Position numbers and translations under genes: made by a program. From Silurus meridionalis (Eukaryota; Chordata; Actinopteri; Siluriformes; Siluridae): DNA of 64,000 nucleotides. Of this stretch, positions 10,373 to 22,640 are shown one piece after another. The notes under the pieces were generated by a model. The model searched no databases. It was not told the DNA's origin and worked only from the letters and a program-made list of their open reading frames with translations. The DNA lies in the NCBI RefSeq assembly GCF_014805685.1, contig NC_060890.1, positions 17,649,000-17,712,999 of the forward strand. The letters run 5' to 3'. The stretch's first letter is position 1, and every line of letters begins with the position of its first letter.

Positions 10373-10840
10373 ACACTATATGGACAAAAATACTGGGACA
10401 TCTGACATTTTTAGCTATGTGTGGTTCTTCTAAAAACTTATACCACAAAGTTGCGAAAACACAATTGTATAGGATGTCTTTAAATGCAGTAGCATTAAAT
10501 TTGGAGCACCAAGTATGACAATGCCTCTGTGCACAATGCCAGCATCATTTAGATATTGCTTAAATGGATTAAAGTAGAAGATCTTGATAGGCCTGCTATA
10601 GAGTTCTGACTTTAAACCTACTGAACAAATTTTAGATTAATTGGAGTACTGACTTCACCCTAGGCCTCCTCACCCTACCTGACTTTACTAGAACCCTTGT
10701 GGCTGAATGAGCACAAATCTTTACAACCACACTCCAAAAGCTAGTGAAACATCTTCCAAGGAGAGTGGAGCTTATTATAACCACAATGGGGAGTTTAAAA
10801 AGCACATATAAATCTTAATGTCAGGTGTCCATATACTGTA
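10373..10840 (+). mobile_element. Tc1-derived non-autonomous repeat, copy A
   Basis: Begins ACACTATATGGACAAAAATA and ends near AGGTGTCCATATACTGT, an imperfect terminal inverted repeat. The interior carries the decayed remains of a Tc1-like transposase C terminus (GGCCTCCTCACCC, GTGGCTGAATGAGCACAAAT, CTCCAAAAGCTAGTG, GAGAGTGGAG). The same element lies in the opposite orientation at 61867-62329 and as a fragment at 19849-19944. The family is, to my knowledge, abundant in otophysan fish genomes. Confidence 0.7.
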
Positions 10841-11277
10841 TTTCAATACATTTAGGTGTGGACACAATACCAATACTTTCAATTCAGTATAATTGTATAG
10901 TATCTTTAACTTAAAAAACATTTACAAGCTGTATAATTATTAAAGGCCGTATAATTTTTTACACAAAACACAATATTTTTTCACTTAAACCGTAAAACTA
11001 AAACACTTAAGCAAATACTGTATCTATACCCTTTAACAGTTTCACTGTGGTACTGAATAGTTTTAAAAGATAAACAACTGAATAATAAACTGGAGTTTGA
11101 GGAGTTAAATAGTGGTGACAATAAACACATGGCAGTTAACATTTGCGTATTTATTGTTTTTTTTTTTGTTTGTCTTTTTGTATTTAAAGTGGATCAGTCT
11201 GTTATTTGGCTTTCATGTTCTCATCAATTTTTCTTAAATTAGTCTTGTGCCTTCTGTTTCTTGTTTCGCATGTAAAG

Positions 11278-11722
11278 GTTGTGTACAAAAACAATGATGT
11301 GAGGTTGGAGCTGTCTCGTCTGGCCAAACAAGGTGACGCCAAAATGAAGGTTAGTGGCATGGTGGCGTTTAAGTGCGAGAACGTGGCCACACTGGACCCT
11401 GTGACCTTCGAGACCCCTGAATCCTATATCATGCTCAGCAAGTGGACTGCAAAGAAAGCTGGTTCCATCTCCTTTGATTTTCGCACCACCGAGCCTAATG
11501 GACTGCTGCTGTTTAGCCATGGCAAGCCCAAGCAGCAGCAGCAGAAAGACCCCAAGGGCCCCAAAATTATGAAAGTGGACTTTTTTGCCATTGAGATGCT
11601 CGATGGTCACCTTTACCTTCTACTAGACATGGGCTCGGGCACAACAAAGACCAGGGCCGTCAACAAAAAGGTCAACGATGGCGAATGGTACCATGTGGAC
11701 TTCCAGAGGGATGGCAGATCAG
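11278..11722 (+). CDS. nrxn1: Neurexin-1 exon: end of LNS2 and most of LNS3
   Basis: A 445-nt exon, phase 0 in and phase 1 out. It starts [20 protein letters not shown], closing LNS2 with the Cys of VAFKCEN, then opens LNS3 with [18 protein letters not shown]3 landmarks are [41 protein letters not shown] and [18 protein letters not shown]. The loop after FSHGKPK holds four glutamines encoded by (CAG)4 at 11533-11544, where mammalian neurexin-1 has HQKDAK-like sequence. The acceptor is ATGTAAAG, with a poor pyrimidine tract, and the donor is CAG followed by GTAAAA. An ORF that extends from 11206 to 11883 only reflects open flanking intron. Confidence 0.95.
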
Positions 11723-12507
11723 GTAAAAATATTTGTATTCTAATTTCATGCATATGTGGCAATGTTTTACTAAAGAAAAAAAAACAAAAAAATGTAAGAA
11801 CTGTCCATCTAAAGGTATTTTACAAACTCTCAAATTCCAGTGAGCTTTCAAAAAAACGAATAAAAAAAAAAACTAAACAATAAATTGTCTCATTTCCATA
11901 GATAATTCTATTTATTGTACCCTTGAGTGTAAATGTAGTGATGCAGTAAATAGATTCCTGTTGGCATTTAATGTGCTGCCTTAAATATGAATGGGCATGA
12001 AAGCCTGAAGATGCTCCCTTAGTTTGGGATTTAAATATGAACAGCCCCATCCTTACAGTCCTCCTCTTTCTCGCTTCCACTGTTTTCTCTGCACAAGTTG
12101 CCATGGAAACCAGAAGTCGGTTTCCCACAGGAGGGAGAGTGTTAGCGATTGGCACTGCCCAGTAAAGACAGTTCATCCCTCATTCTTCCCCTCCTCCATC
12201 AGCCACACGCTAGCCTAAAGTCCGAAGAAGGGCCTTTAATGGTCCTTTGTCCTTCCAGGCACCAAACTTCGCCTTATTGATCGGATGCTTTTTCCTTGTT
12301 GAAAAATGCTTGTCTTCCTCTGCTCTCCCGAGATAGATATGCAGGTCACCTACATTAATTCTGACATGCCGAGCGAGTGAGAATTATGTGGAGAAAATTA
12401 AATGGCGCATGGAGCAATTATGAAATCAGATTTCTAAAGCAAGAGTGGTATTTTAGTTTCACGGTAATGCAGTATTCAATTGGGATTTAATAGGGCTCAG
12501 CTAAAGC

Positions 12508-12509
<2 letters not shown>

Positions 12510-12586
<77 letters not shown>

Positions 12587-12587
12587 A
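12510..12587 (+). repeat. (GA)n microsatellite
   Basis: Purine-only GA array of about 75 bp with one AA interruption. Confidence 0.95.
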
Positions 12588-12963
12588 CATTTTCTCTGTG
12601 GTTTTAAATTGTATTTTTCTTCCAGGCATACTCCATAGACACCATCCGTGAAGCTCAATTCCATCACGTTTTTAAAAAGAGATTAGCATAAGCCCCCTAA
12701 TACAGTGTTGCATTGTTGCCATGGTGAGTTTGGTCACATTTTGATAGCATGAAAAAAAAGAAGGGAAAAAAAAGCAGTAAGATTGGCAAGCTTTGGGAAT
12801 CTGAAACGGGACTGACAGATGGGACCTTCACTATGCGCCAAACAGAATGAGCTGTGCTGTGTCACTCTGCAGCCTGTATGAATTGGCTGCCCACACACAC
12901 ACAAATGCTAAAGAAGATCATACATGCCTAGGATGTGTATGTAGATATGTATGTCTTTGGGCT

Positions 12964-12965
<2 letters not shown>

Positions 12966-13026
<61 letters not shown>
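12966..13026 (+). repeat. (GT)n microsatellite
   Basis: About 30 TG units, uninterrupted. Confidence 0.95.
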
Positions 13027-13031
<5 letters not shown>

Positions 13032-13317
13032 GACAGTATACTGTATAAAAGGATGTTTACATGCATGTTTTGAAATGGATGTGTTACAGGACGAGGTACA
13101 TTCACATGTGTGCCTGTGTGTGCGTGAATGAGGAAGTATAAAGACAGGCCCACCATACGGTAGTGCCGTGCTGAGTAATCTGTGAGCACTGAGAAACAGA
13201 GGCTGGATGATGGAGCATGCTCATTACTGATGACCTGAGAGAGATGTTTGGCTGCTATTTAGGGCAATTATTGCCAAGTTCAGTGCAGTGGACAAGATGG
13301 TGTGCACTTGTCTATGT

Positions 13318-13318
<1 letters not shown>

Positions 13319-13377
<59 letters not shown>
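13319..13377 (+). repeat. (GT)n microsatellite
   Basis: About 29 GT units. Confidence 0.95.
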
Positions 13378-13378
<1 letters not shown>

Positions 13379-13904
13379 TTCAGGGAGATTAAACAATAGA
13401 AAGATGTTATGTGACAAATTTAATTAGGAGTAGCAATACTCGTCAACTTGTAAAACCTACAACAAGGTTACCCAACACAAATATTTTCCACTTTTATATG
13501 AAGAATCTGACCGTAATTTGGCTACCGATGTATGGATGGTGGGTTAAAAACCAATTAGAAGTGTGTTAACTTTTAATTAAAATAGCATTATGTCTACTGA
13601 GTAATTACACATAATTTTCAATGATTATAATACCTCTATGCTGTCCATTCATTTTAGCATATAAAAACATTTATATAGTTTCAACAAGATTCAACAAGAA
13701 ATCCCAGGTACCCTAGTGATGTACCATGTTATTTGAACACTGGCCAAAAACAAAACAAAAAATGTATTGTAAAAATTGTAAAACGAGTATAAAATTACAC
13801 TCACAATCTTACATGACCCAAGATGTAAAGTCACACTGTATAAGACAAAAATGCATGTGTATTAATATTGAATATGTACCGCTGTAATTCATCTGTAACA
13901 GTGC

Positions 13905-13988
<84 letters not shown>
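13905..13988 (+). repeat. (GATA)n microsatellite
   Basis: About 20 tetranucleotide units, uninterrupted. Confidence 0.95.
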
Positions 13989-13990
<2 letters not shown>

Positions 13991-16384
13991 TTTTTTATTC
14001 AAATACTTAATACCATAAAGCATAACCAAGAAAACTCATTACTCCTTTCTTAATTGTTTTTAATAAGCTGGTCTAACTTAAAGGTCTAACTTAAAAATTT
14101 ATAATTATTGTCAGACTGTTTCTCTTCTCTTTTACTCCCACTGCCTGTAGCTCATTTACTTCAATATCGCTCATATCTTAAATAATAATGGTTTTCTATT
14201 TAACTCATCTTAGAGATCTTGCCGAGTTCTATTTAAATAAACAGGGCCCAGCTACATTTGAATGCATCCCTGTCTAGAAAGGCGTTCTGTTCACATAATG
14301 TCTTAACTTTTGCAACTGCCTTCAAGGCATGAAAAATAGCAGCAGGAAAATGAAGGCAAATGACGGGCTGGTAAGGTAGGGTGGGGGGTTTAGGGGGCTG
14401 GCTGACACAGAATTGCATTGTGGATTTAAATGTTGTTATTGAACTGTCTCCAAGAAAACAGTGAGGCTGATTTAGAGTCCATGAAAGAGTTTAATATCAT
14501 CATTGCGAGATGCTGCCTTGAAGGCAGATTGTTATCAGTTATATTAACCCTTGTTTCAGTCAAGCTATAATTTAAGGTATGAACTGTAGATGGCATTGGA
14601 GTCAATCCTTCGGAATAAAAGCATTGTTCAATGTACTCACAAGAAAAAGTTGCACACATAGTTGCACACTTGCAGTTTTGTATCTTTTTGCATGACTTAT
14701 GTAGCATACAAAAATACTTTTAATGACTTAATTTGATTTAAATTGTCAAACACATTGTCATGATTTTAAAATCCAAACACATTGTCATAATGTTTCAAAA
14801 TTTCACATGAGATCAGGTTGAGTTAATACTAAAAGTAGCTCCTAAATGTTCAAATGTACAGACACACAGCATATTATTATGTCTATAAAACCAAATCACA
14901 AGATGGCTGTGCTTGTGATCCACTTCAGATCAAGTTCATGTGTTTTAATTACCACGGGGAAAAAAACAGGGTGTTGCAATGACTGTGCAGTCAGTCAGGA
15001 GTTCAGGAATTTAGACTCCTTTGGCTAACTATAAATTATTACTAACCAAAAAAAAAAAAAAACTGTGGTTACACTAGGGTACAGTCTGCTAATTAAAAGT
15101 GCTGTTTAAATTGATACAGTAGTGAATTGTAAGTATAAGTGAAATTAAATAGCAAGTCATTTAAATCCTGCCCATTTACACACAATTTGCATTTTAATAA
15201 CCATTTAAGTTTTTGCGCTTTGATTTTTCTTTTATTATTTTAATATAGAAATGTGAAGTGGGATTTCATCTGTAAATGTTTCATATATCAATCCTGCTTA
15301 AGTACTGTTATGATTTCTCATTAAAATGCTCACATGAATATATATTTTTTAATAATTTATTAATAAGAAGAAGAAGAAGAAAAACCTCAGCTATAGCTAT
15401 TTTATTATTTTTATATTGGCCCAAATGGCTTAAATGTACAGTATTTTGATTCCATATCAGTTTACTGTACAACACTCCATTACCATTTTTTCTACTGTGC
15501 AAAGCATTGTGATGCTATACCTACCAAAATCCTATGTCATGCATGTCATGATTTCCATCTCACAAGTCCAAAAACTGTGACTTTATTAGTGTCAGTCATC
15601 CAGGGAAAAGTGCCAGGCAAGTTCTTACCAAATTGCTTGGACTAATAGACAGTTGGCTTGGATGACTGAAACACTTCATAGACTATTTAATGGATGGTAT
15701 ACAAACCAAAGTTACACACTTAATGTACTCCAAATTGGTTTTTAATCCTAATGGCCACTATTTTGAGTGGTATAAGATTTTATTTAAAAAGCTATTAAAT
15801 ATTATCCCATTTCAGTCAGTGAACCAAAACAAATAGAGTTCGTATCATCCCTGAAAAAAAAACAGGCTAGTATTTTTTAGTTACTAACAGAGCAGTTTGT
15901 AACAATTGCAGCTATCTGCTGCCAGCCAAGATAAACCGCAATTGCCATGAAAAAGGTGACAAACCTTTCTCTTCCCCTGAGCCACACCTCTCTATGCCTC
16001 ATGAGTTGTCTTAAGGAAAAGAGACAGCTGAGCAGCACTCTGGTTCATAGGGGTGGAGCTCATTTCTAGGTTGTACAAACCTATTATCCATTCTACAGGT
16101 ACATACTGAATCACATTTTATAAAGATAGCTTTAAATTTATGATATAGTTAACATAAGGTATAGAAAAACATAAGACATGAAATTTGCACATAGATACAC
16201 AAAATCTATGGGATCTCTGGTTCAATTCTTAGCTTGGGTTAGTGTCTGTGTCGCTGTGCGTTTCCTAATCAAAATATTCTAGTCGATTCTCAGTTCTAAA
16301 TTTCCATAAGGTGTGAATGTGTACGATGCCCCATGATTCAGGAAACTGAGGAAGAATGAGCTGAAATGTACTCTTTTATTTCAG

Positions 16385-16768
16385 GTACCATCTCTGTCAA
16401 CTCAGTACGTACCCCTTATAATGCTCCTGGTGAGAGTGAGATCCTGGATCTGGATGACACTCTGTACTTGGGTGGTTTGCCGGAAGACCGTGCTGGACTG
16501 GTGTTTCCCACTGAAGTGTGGACAGCACTGCTCAACTATGGTTATGTGGGCTGCGTGCGTGACTTGTTCATGGACGGACAAAGCAAAGACATCCGGCGCA
16601 TCGCAGAGGCCCAGAGAGCTGTGGGTGTCAAACCTTCCTGCTCAAAAGAACCTCCAAAGCAGTGCCTGAGCAACCCATGCCTGAACAGCGGCTCATGCAG
16701 GGAGGGCTGGAACCGCTATGTGTGCGACTGCTCAGGGACTGGCTACCTTGGTCGCTCCTGTGAGAGAG
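16385..16768 (+). CDS. nrxn1: Neurexin-1 exon: LNS3 C-terminal part and EGF2
   Basis: A 384-nt exon, phase 1 at both ends. The first half finishes LNS3: [40 protein letters not shown] and [19 protein letters not shown]. The second half is the EGF2 module, with cysteines in [12 protein letters not shown], the consensus aromatic segment GWNRYVCDC, and [11 protein letters not shown]. Matches to neurexin-1 ([23 protein letters not shown]) are closer than to neurexin-2 or -3. The acceptor is TTATTTCAG and the donor is GAG followed by GTGAGT. The 3' split G joins the AT of the next exon to give Asp, where mammals have Glu. Confidence 0.96.
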
Positions 16769-19700
16769 GTGAGTGATGCTTTTTACTATTCGCTTTTGTA
16801 GATTTGTGAGTGTTGTGGGCAAGAGTCATTGCTATTTTTCAAGGTGTTCAATACAATTTATTCATTTAGAAACTGCAATTTAATCATCATCATGAAGGAC
16901 AATGTGACTAAGGAGTTCATCTTTTCTTGAGCTAAAATGAGTTGCACTGCAAATGTCAGGCAGTTCTCTGGGCTGATACTGCATTGCGCTATATAATTTA
17001 CATGGTGTAATAGGCCAAACCTGCAAAGTTTTAGATGGTTGTGGGTTGAACAGGATCTCCACCCACTCTCTGCCTCTCCACTGTCAGCTCGGCCTTGAAA
17101 GAATGTGAGGCAGCCAGCACAGCTGACATTACTGTTACTGTGGTAATTGGGTTTCTTTCCAATCCATGTCACCTTCATAGAGAAACACTCATGCGTGCAT
17201 TATGTTTTTTTTTTCTTTCTTTTTTTTTTTTAGATTTCCATTCCTGGCAGAATTTCAATGCTGTTGTTTTTCCAGATGAATGCTCCCAGCCAGAGTTACC
17301 CCTACCGTGCACCATGCAAAACAGGGCAAAGACAGAGAGACAGAGAGTCAATAAATTCCATTTCCTCTCTGCATGTATTGAGCTAAATATCATTGTCCAC
17401 CAGTGCTGCCAATCAGAGCTATCTCTGTGAAGTGTTCGGACTCCAGCCAGATGATTAATGGGAGTGTTTTGTCTTTAAGAATGTGCCAGTTGTCTGGGCA
17501 GAGTAATCCCTCCAGCACCAATCATCCCAGCTGCTTCAACCAAAGACATTCAGTTATGTTTGCATTGTTAAAACTGCATGCAGGAATTATAGTATTATGA
17601 TCTGACCAAATAGTAAAATAGAGATTAGTGACAATGCTACATTATCAAGCTTCAGAAACACTGTGAGCTTAAGAGATGGTGAAGTGCTGCTATACTGAGT
17701 GCTGCCAAATTCATCCACATACCCCACAACTGTTAAAACCGGCAAATTGGAACAGTTTGTTAGTGGAGGAATAGAGGAAGGGAATGAGGATGTGCGGAGG
17801 AGGATGTGAAAGGGATTTAACAAAAAAACACCAAATGTGGCAGCTGTGGAGGAAGTAATGAATGTTTGCTTGAGCTGAAATAGTCATCCTCTCACAGAAA
17901 CTATCTAGCTGCTTAATTTATTTTTTTTTAATATGGAAACGACTTATACAGGGACACGTGTTGTGTACCCTTTTCTTTTTCTGTTTTTTTTGCACAAATT
18001 GTATAATTATACATGGTCAATTTGAAGATTGTAGAAATGTTTACATTTGTATTATACGAATACTTCGGGGCACTATGGCATTGGAAACTAATCAACTTTG
18101 AGGAACTGTTGGAATCACACTCCGTTTCTGATTCTAGTGATGGTACATATCATAGTTTACATTGTAACATGTTAAACGGCTCTCCTCGGTGTCACATTGA
18201 CTATAAAATCTTGTACGTGGAATAAACTATGATGGCAATATTTTACCTAGAGCAAAAACTGCATTTTTAAAGTCTAATTTGCAAATGTTTGTATACAGAT
18301 CAGTTTAAAACCAATGTATAACTGTTTGGACTTTAAGCAGAGAGACATTTGTGAGTTAACCAAGGAATGGTTATAGGAAAGGGCCACAGTGGATATTCTG
18401 GGCAATAGGCAGGTCAACATCTCAGTATGTGAAACCATATGATTCAGTAAATTGCTGTAACATGATTCCCAATTCCGGCCATACAATACAGCAGTAATCT
18501 CATTTGTGCGTGACCTCTATAGAAGGATTAAACTTTAAGAAGGAACGAGGTAAGTAAGTCAGGGCAAACCTTCAGACGTACGTGACTGAAAATTGCATTT
18601 CGCTTTACCTCCCACCTTATGCTGCTTAATTATTCAATATGAAGAGGTGGAAAGCTTCTGAAGAATATATATATATATATATTCCCCTTCTTTATTTTTT
18701 CCTCATCCGTTAGAATCTTTCCACCTCTTTATATTGATTGATAGATAACTACACACAACCTTCCTTATACTCCTCTGGTAATATACCAAAAATCTATAAC
18801 CCTGTAGAATTTGTGATCAGATTTGAGTTTGAGTTCCCTCTTCCCTCAAATGTACCTTTAAAAAATATATATAAAAGAAATTGTCCAGGCTCAATAAAAC
18901 AATTATTTACGCAATCCTGCAATGTACTGACTTGCCTTTTTTTCTAAGATGTGTATCAGTACTGGTGTGTAGCACATCAGTTTCAGTGATCACACTGATA
19001 GGATATCAGACAGAGAGATTCAGAGAGCCAGTAATCGAATCCTCTTCTATTTCCTTTGGCTATATACCTGGTAGACTGCAATGTTGGCAAGTTCTAAATG
19101 TTAATTCACAGATCCGTGCTTGTTGTACTTTCTGCCTGCTATTTCGAATTGTGAGACTTTGTATTACATGTAAAAAAAAAAGGAATTAACAAATTATCCA
19201 TTGAAATGCAGGTTCCATGCATGATCATAGCTGAATTATGTATGATGCCTCAGAGCCAAATCTTCCTGTTTATCATGAGTGTTGAACATACATTTCCGTA
19301 ATCCCCGTAGCGTGTAGAGCTCCTGAGAGCTCCAACATGCTGATGAATTGTACTGGGCTCGGCAGGGAGGAATAACACGACCATGTGACTCCTGACTCCC
19401 ACCCCACACATATCTCACACAAATGGTGTGTCTTCCCCCTTTACAGCTATGCCAAGTGTCATGAAAACCTTTAGAAAGTGCCTTCTTCAAATATAGCCGT
19501 GTAAGGTGTTTGTGTATGTGAGAGTGAGAAATAGGGAAAAAAAAGATTAGGAGGAAGGCACAAGAAGGGTGTGTGTGAGATTGTGTGTTCATACATTAGG
19601 TGTTAGGTTGTTAGGGTGCTTTTCAGAGGCGGAGTCTTGGACAGGAGCGAGTGGTTAATGAAAGTAGGAACAGATGGAGGTGCAGATGGAGAGAGTGATT

Positions 19701-19786
19701 TGATCCATGTACACTCCTTTCTACCTGCAGTCCAACATATCTGACTGGGTTAGAAAGTAGGACATTGCCTTTTTCCAGATACTTTA

Positions 19787-19794
19787 TACACACA

Positions 19795-19844
<50 letters not shown>
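19787..19844 (+). repeat. (CA)n microsatellite
   Basis: CA array of about 58 bp with a GA interruption near its start. Confidence 0.95.
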
Positions 19845-19848
<4 letters not shown>

Positions 19849-19944
19849 ACACTATGAGTGTGTGGACACCCGACCACAAAACCATATGTGGACTTTCCGC
19901 CATAAATTTGCAAGCTCACAATTGTCCAAGGTTGGAGTGGAAGT
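19849..19944 (+). mobile_element. Tc1-derived repeat, internally deleted copy C
   Basis: ACACTATGAGTGTGTGGACA, then ACCATATGTG and CTCACAATTGTCCAAGGTTGGAGTGGAAG, match the 5' part of the repeat at 10373-10840, with a large internal deletion. The abutting CA array may have grown at its edge. Confidence 0.5.
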
Positions 19945-20145
19945 GTTATTATTAATAAAATGTTAATTAAGTGTTATTTAATAATAAATTATTATTATCA
20001 TTATTATTATTATTAATATTATTATTATAGTTGTTTCGATACAATTTTATGTACAGACACAAATTCAATCCATTTCAGATCAAGAATTAAACCCGAGAAA
20101 TGTTTAGTTTTTCTTTTACATATATAAACTTGCAATTCTCACATT

Positions 20146-20157
20146 GACACACACACA

Positions 20158-20210
<53 letters not shown>
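20146..20210 (+). repeat. (CA)n microsatellite
   Basis: CA array of about 65 bp with few interruptions. Confidence 0.9.
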
Positions 20211-20417
20211 ATTGACGACATTTCTGTCAGTTTGAATTCCAACTGCCATTTGTTGATGTCACAGTCGATAGCAGATGCATCAGCAACTCTGGTTTACACA
20301 CACAGGGCCCATTTCTTTCTCTCTCTCACATTGCCTTATTACATTCTTCTCGCTTTTCTTTTACTTGTTCCCTGTACCTCTATCATTTTCTCATTTTCTC
20401 TACACCTACTTATCTCT

Positions 20418-20435
20418 TCTTTCTTTCTTTCTTTT

Positions 20436-20491
<56 letters not shown>

Positions 20492-20504
20492 TTTCTTTCT
20501 TTCT
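20418..20504 (+). repeat. (CTTT)n polypyrimidine microsatellite
   Basis: Pyrimidine-only tetranucleotide array, about 20 units with two T insertions. Confidence 0.95.
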
Positions 20505-22443
20505 CTTCTTCCACAATTTCTAAAATTCTAAATTATTCACCTCGTTGCATTAAATTTTTTGGTTTCAATTTATAATTGTGATGTTCCCACTCCCCCATAT
20601 TCCACCTCCTTCACCTACCGTATCTCTCTCCTCCTCCCCAACCACCAGCCTTCACGTTTCAGTTTCCGTGCTCAGTTTTCCAAGCATGTCATCTTATTTG
20701 CGACCTCTGCAGCCTTTTTCATAGTGCACACTGCTGCTGCTCCATCATGCCCTGATTGGATGTAATGCGTTGCTTGTCAGGCAGCTCAGGAGCCGCAGCG
20801 CTAGGTTCTTCTGTCGCATGAATACACACCACTGCAGGAGGGCAGGAATGAAAGTCTTTTCGAACCACTGGCGAACCGGCTCCTTTCATTATCCCCTCTC
20901 CTGGAGTGAGACTACTCTTCTAAAGATGCGGCGATGGCTCGTTTGTCAAGCTGTCTGTGAGCCGGGGTTGCCAGTCCTACACCAAAGAACAGTATACAGT
21001 ATAAAGAATGGGTAGGAGGGGGGTTAAAGGTCACAGCAGGAGCTCTGCTCAAGGGAGAGGAGCTTTCAGTGTCCTGTGACTCCCTCTATCATGGAATCTC
21101 AAGTGTGTCTAGGAACAAGGGAGCTCTAACAAACCAGCTGATATATATGGTAAATAGTAAAGCAAATGAACTGTATCCAGTTCTGTCTGACTCTAGGTCA
21201 CATTCTTGTAAAAAACAACTAAATATTTGCAGCTTCTGTCTGTCAGTATGATCAAGGCAGATAAATAAATACATTTTAGTGCAGTCTTGAGTTTAGCTAG
21301 AATAAGAGAACAATAATATATATTTTTTTAACTTAGCGAAATTAGTTTTATACCCAACTGACATTGATTTTACCTTGTATGCCAACCGTACAGGTCAATC
21401 CATTGCTAGCAGCTAGCTTATTCACTAATAGTAAAGAATAAAGTATAGTTATACAATTAAATACATCCTCAAGGCATTTTTCGAGAATGATCTAACCATG
21501 TCATGAAATAGTATGTCAATCCCATTAATTAGCTTCCTACCTTTTACATGTTTTTTACTCAAATATGACAGGCTGCTTGGCAGGGCAGTGCCCAAACTAT
21601 TATCGCAGTGAACACAAAACATTTATAATGTTTGAATTACTGTTATAGTCAGACAAAAGGTTTTGTGTGAAATATGGATCACATCTATTACTTATTTATC
21701 TATAAATTATCCAATGAATAGGTAGATTAAATGTTACTGCCAAACTGGACCCATTTTTGTTGTTAATTAAACTATTTGTAATGAAATAAGCTTATTTAAT
21801 TGTGATTACTTTTACTTGTTTTTTTTTTTTTTTTTACTTGATTACTTATTTCAGTTTAATAACTCATTCTCATTATTTTTTACATAAAATCTTTCTATTT
21901 TGCTTAAAATATACCCTGTAATCTAATACAACCAATTTGTTAAAATATTATAATATATAATTGATTCCATATTGTCATATAAAGAAGCAGGAAGAGGATG
22001 CAAATGGAAAAAAACTTTAATAAACACACAAACACTATGAACTGAAGCCAAACACAAAACAGTAGACAAAGTAATGTACGTGGAACAAAGGAAACAGCAA
22101 AAACCATAAAAGACAACATCAAATGAAAGAAAAAGAGTGCAATGAGCTGTGAGTATACATATACATGTGCTAATTACTGTGAACAGGAATCAGGTGCACA
22201 AACAAGCACATGATATGATGCTTAGAGATGCAATGGTCTGTGGGAAGTGTATCCCTTGTCCACAATCCTGACACAAATGTTATATACCAGATGTTGCTTT
22301 AGTAAAATTTAGTTGGACACCTAATGATTGGCTGTTCACATGAATGTAGGTAAGGTGAAGGTTTTGACTACTAAAACATCATTTCCAGACTGTGTAAACT
22401 GTAATAGTAATGGAGTCATTCTGACTGGTTTTGTTAGGTAGCT

Positions 22444-22640
22444 TTTACATTTACGGCATTTGGTAGACGCCCTTATTCAGAGCAACTTACATCTCAGTTA
22501 TACACTTACATCTCAGTTATACAGCTGAGAAAGTGAGGGTTAAGGGCCTTCCTCAAGGGCCCAGCAGTGGCAGTTTGGTGTTGCTGGGATTTGAACCCAT
22601 GACCTTCCGATCATCGAACATCTTATCCACTGAGTTAACA
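22444..22640 (-). mobile_element. tRNA-derived SINE
   Basis: On the minus strand the head contains a box-A-like TAACTCAGTGG (22637-22627) and a perfect box-B-like GGTTCAAATCC (22597-22587), the internal RNA polymerase III promoter spacing of a tRNA head. The body reads GGGCCCTTGAGGAAGGCCCTTAACC, a block frequent in catfish and other otophysan repeats as I recall them. A 20-bp direct duplication (ACATCTCAGTTATAC units) lies at 22487-22526. Confidence 0.65.

Larger units (their letters stand above)
2873..11277 (+). other. nrxn1: 8.4-kb intron with nested mobile elements
   Basis: No coding exon seen. Contents in order: a (GAT)n array at 3227-3276, a decayed DIRS-like element at about 3768-7165 interrupted by hAT elements (4638-5785 and within it 5239-5651), a (CA)n array at 4746-4801, an (AAT)n array at about 7996-8041, a degraded interspersed repeat at about 8264-8345, and a Tc1-type repeat at 10373-10840. 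The rest is AT-rich and unremarkable. Confidence 0.75.
11723..16384 (+). other. nrxn1: 4.7-kb intron
   Basis: No coding exon seen. It contains microsatellites at 12510-12587 (GA)n, 12966-13026 and 13319-13377 (GT)n, and 13905-13988 (GATA)n. The remainder is AT-rich with no recognisable element. It ends in the acceptor TTTATTTCAG. Confidence 0.7.

Noticed and set aside
11206..11883. 225-codon ORF taken as a single protein
   Set aside because: Only 11278-11722 is the neurexin LNS3 exon; the ends are open intron with splice sites between.
13905..13988. Regular tandem repeats as a CRISPR array
   Set aside because: These are plain GATA tetranucleotides with no spacers, in a vertebrate gene.
22444..22640. 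A functional tRNA gene from the box A and box B motifs
   Set aside because: The motifs sit in a SINE head; the sequence does not fold into a full tRNA with acceptor stem and is embedded in repeat body.
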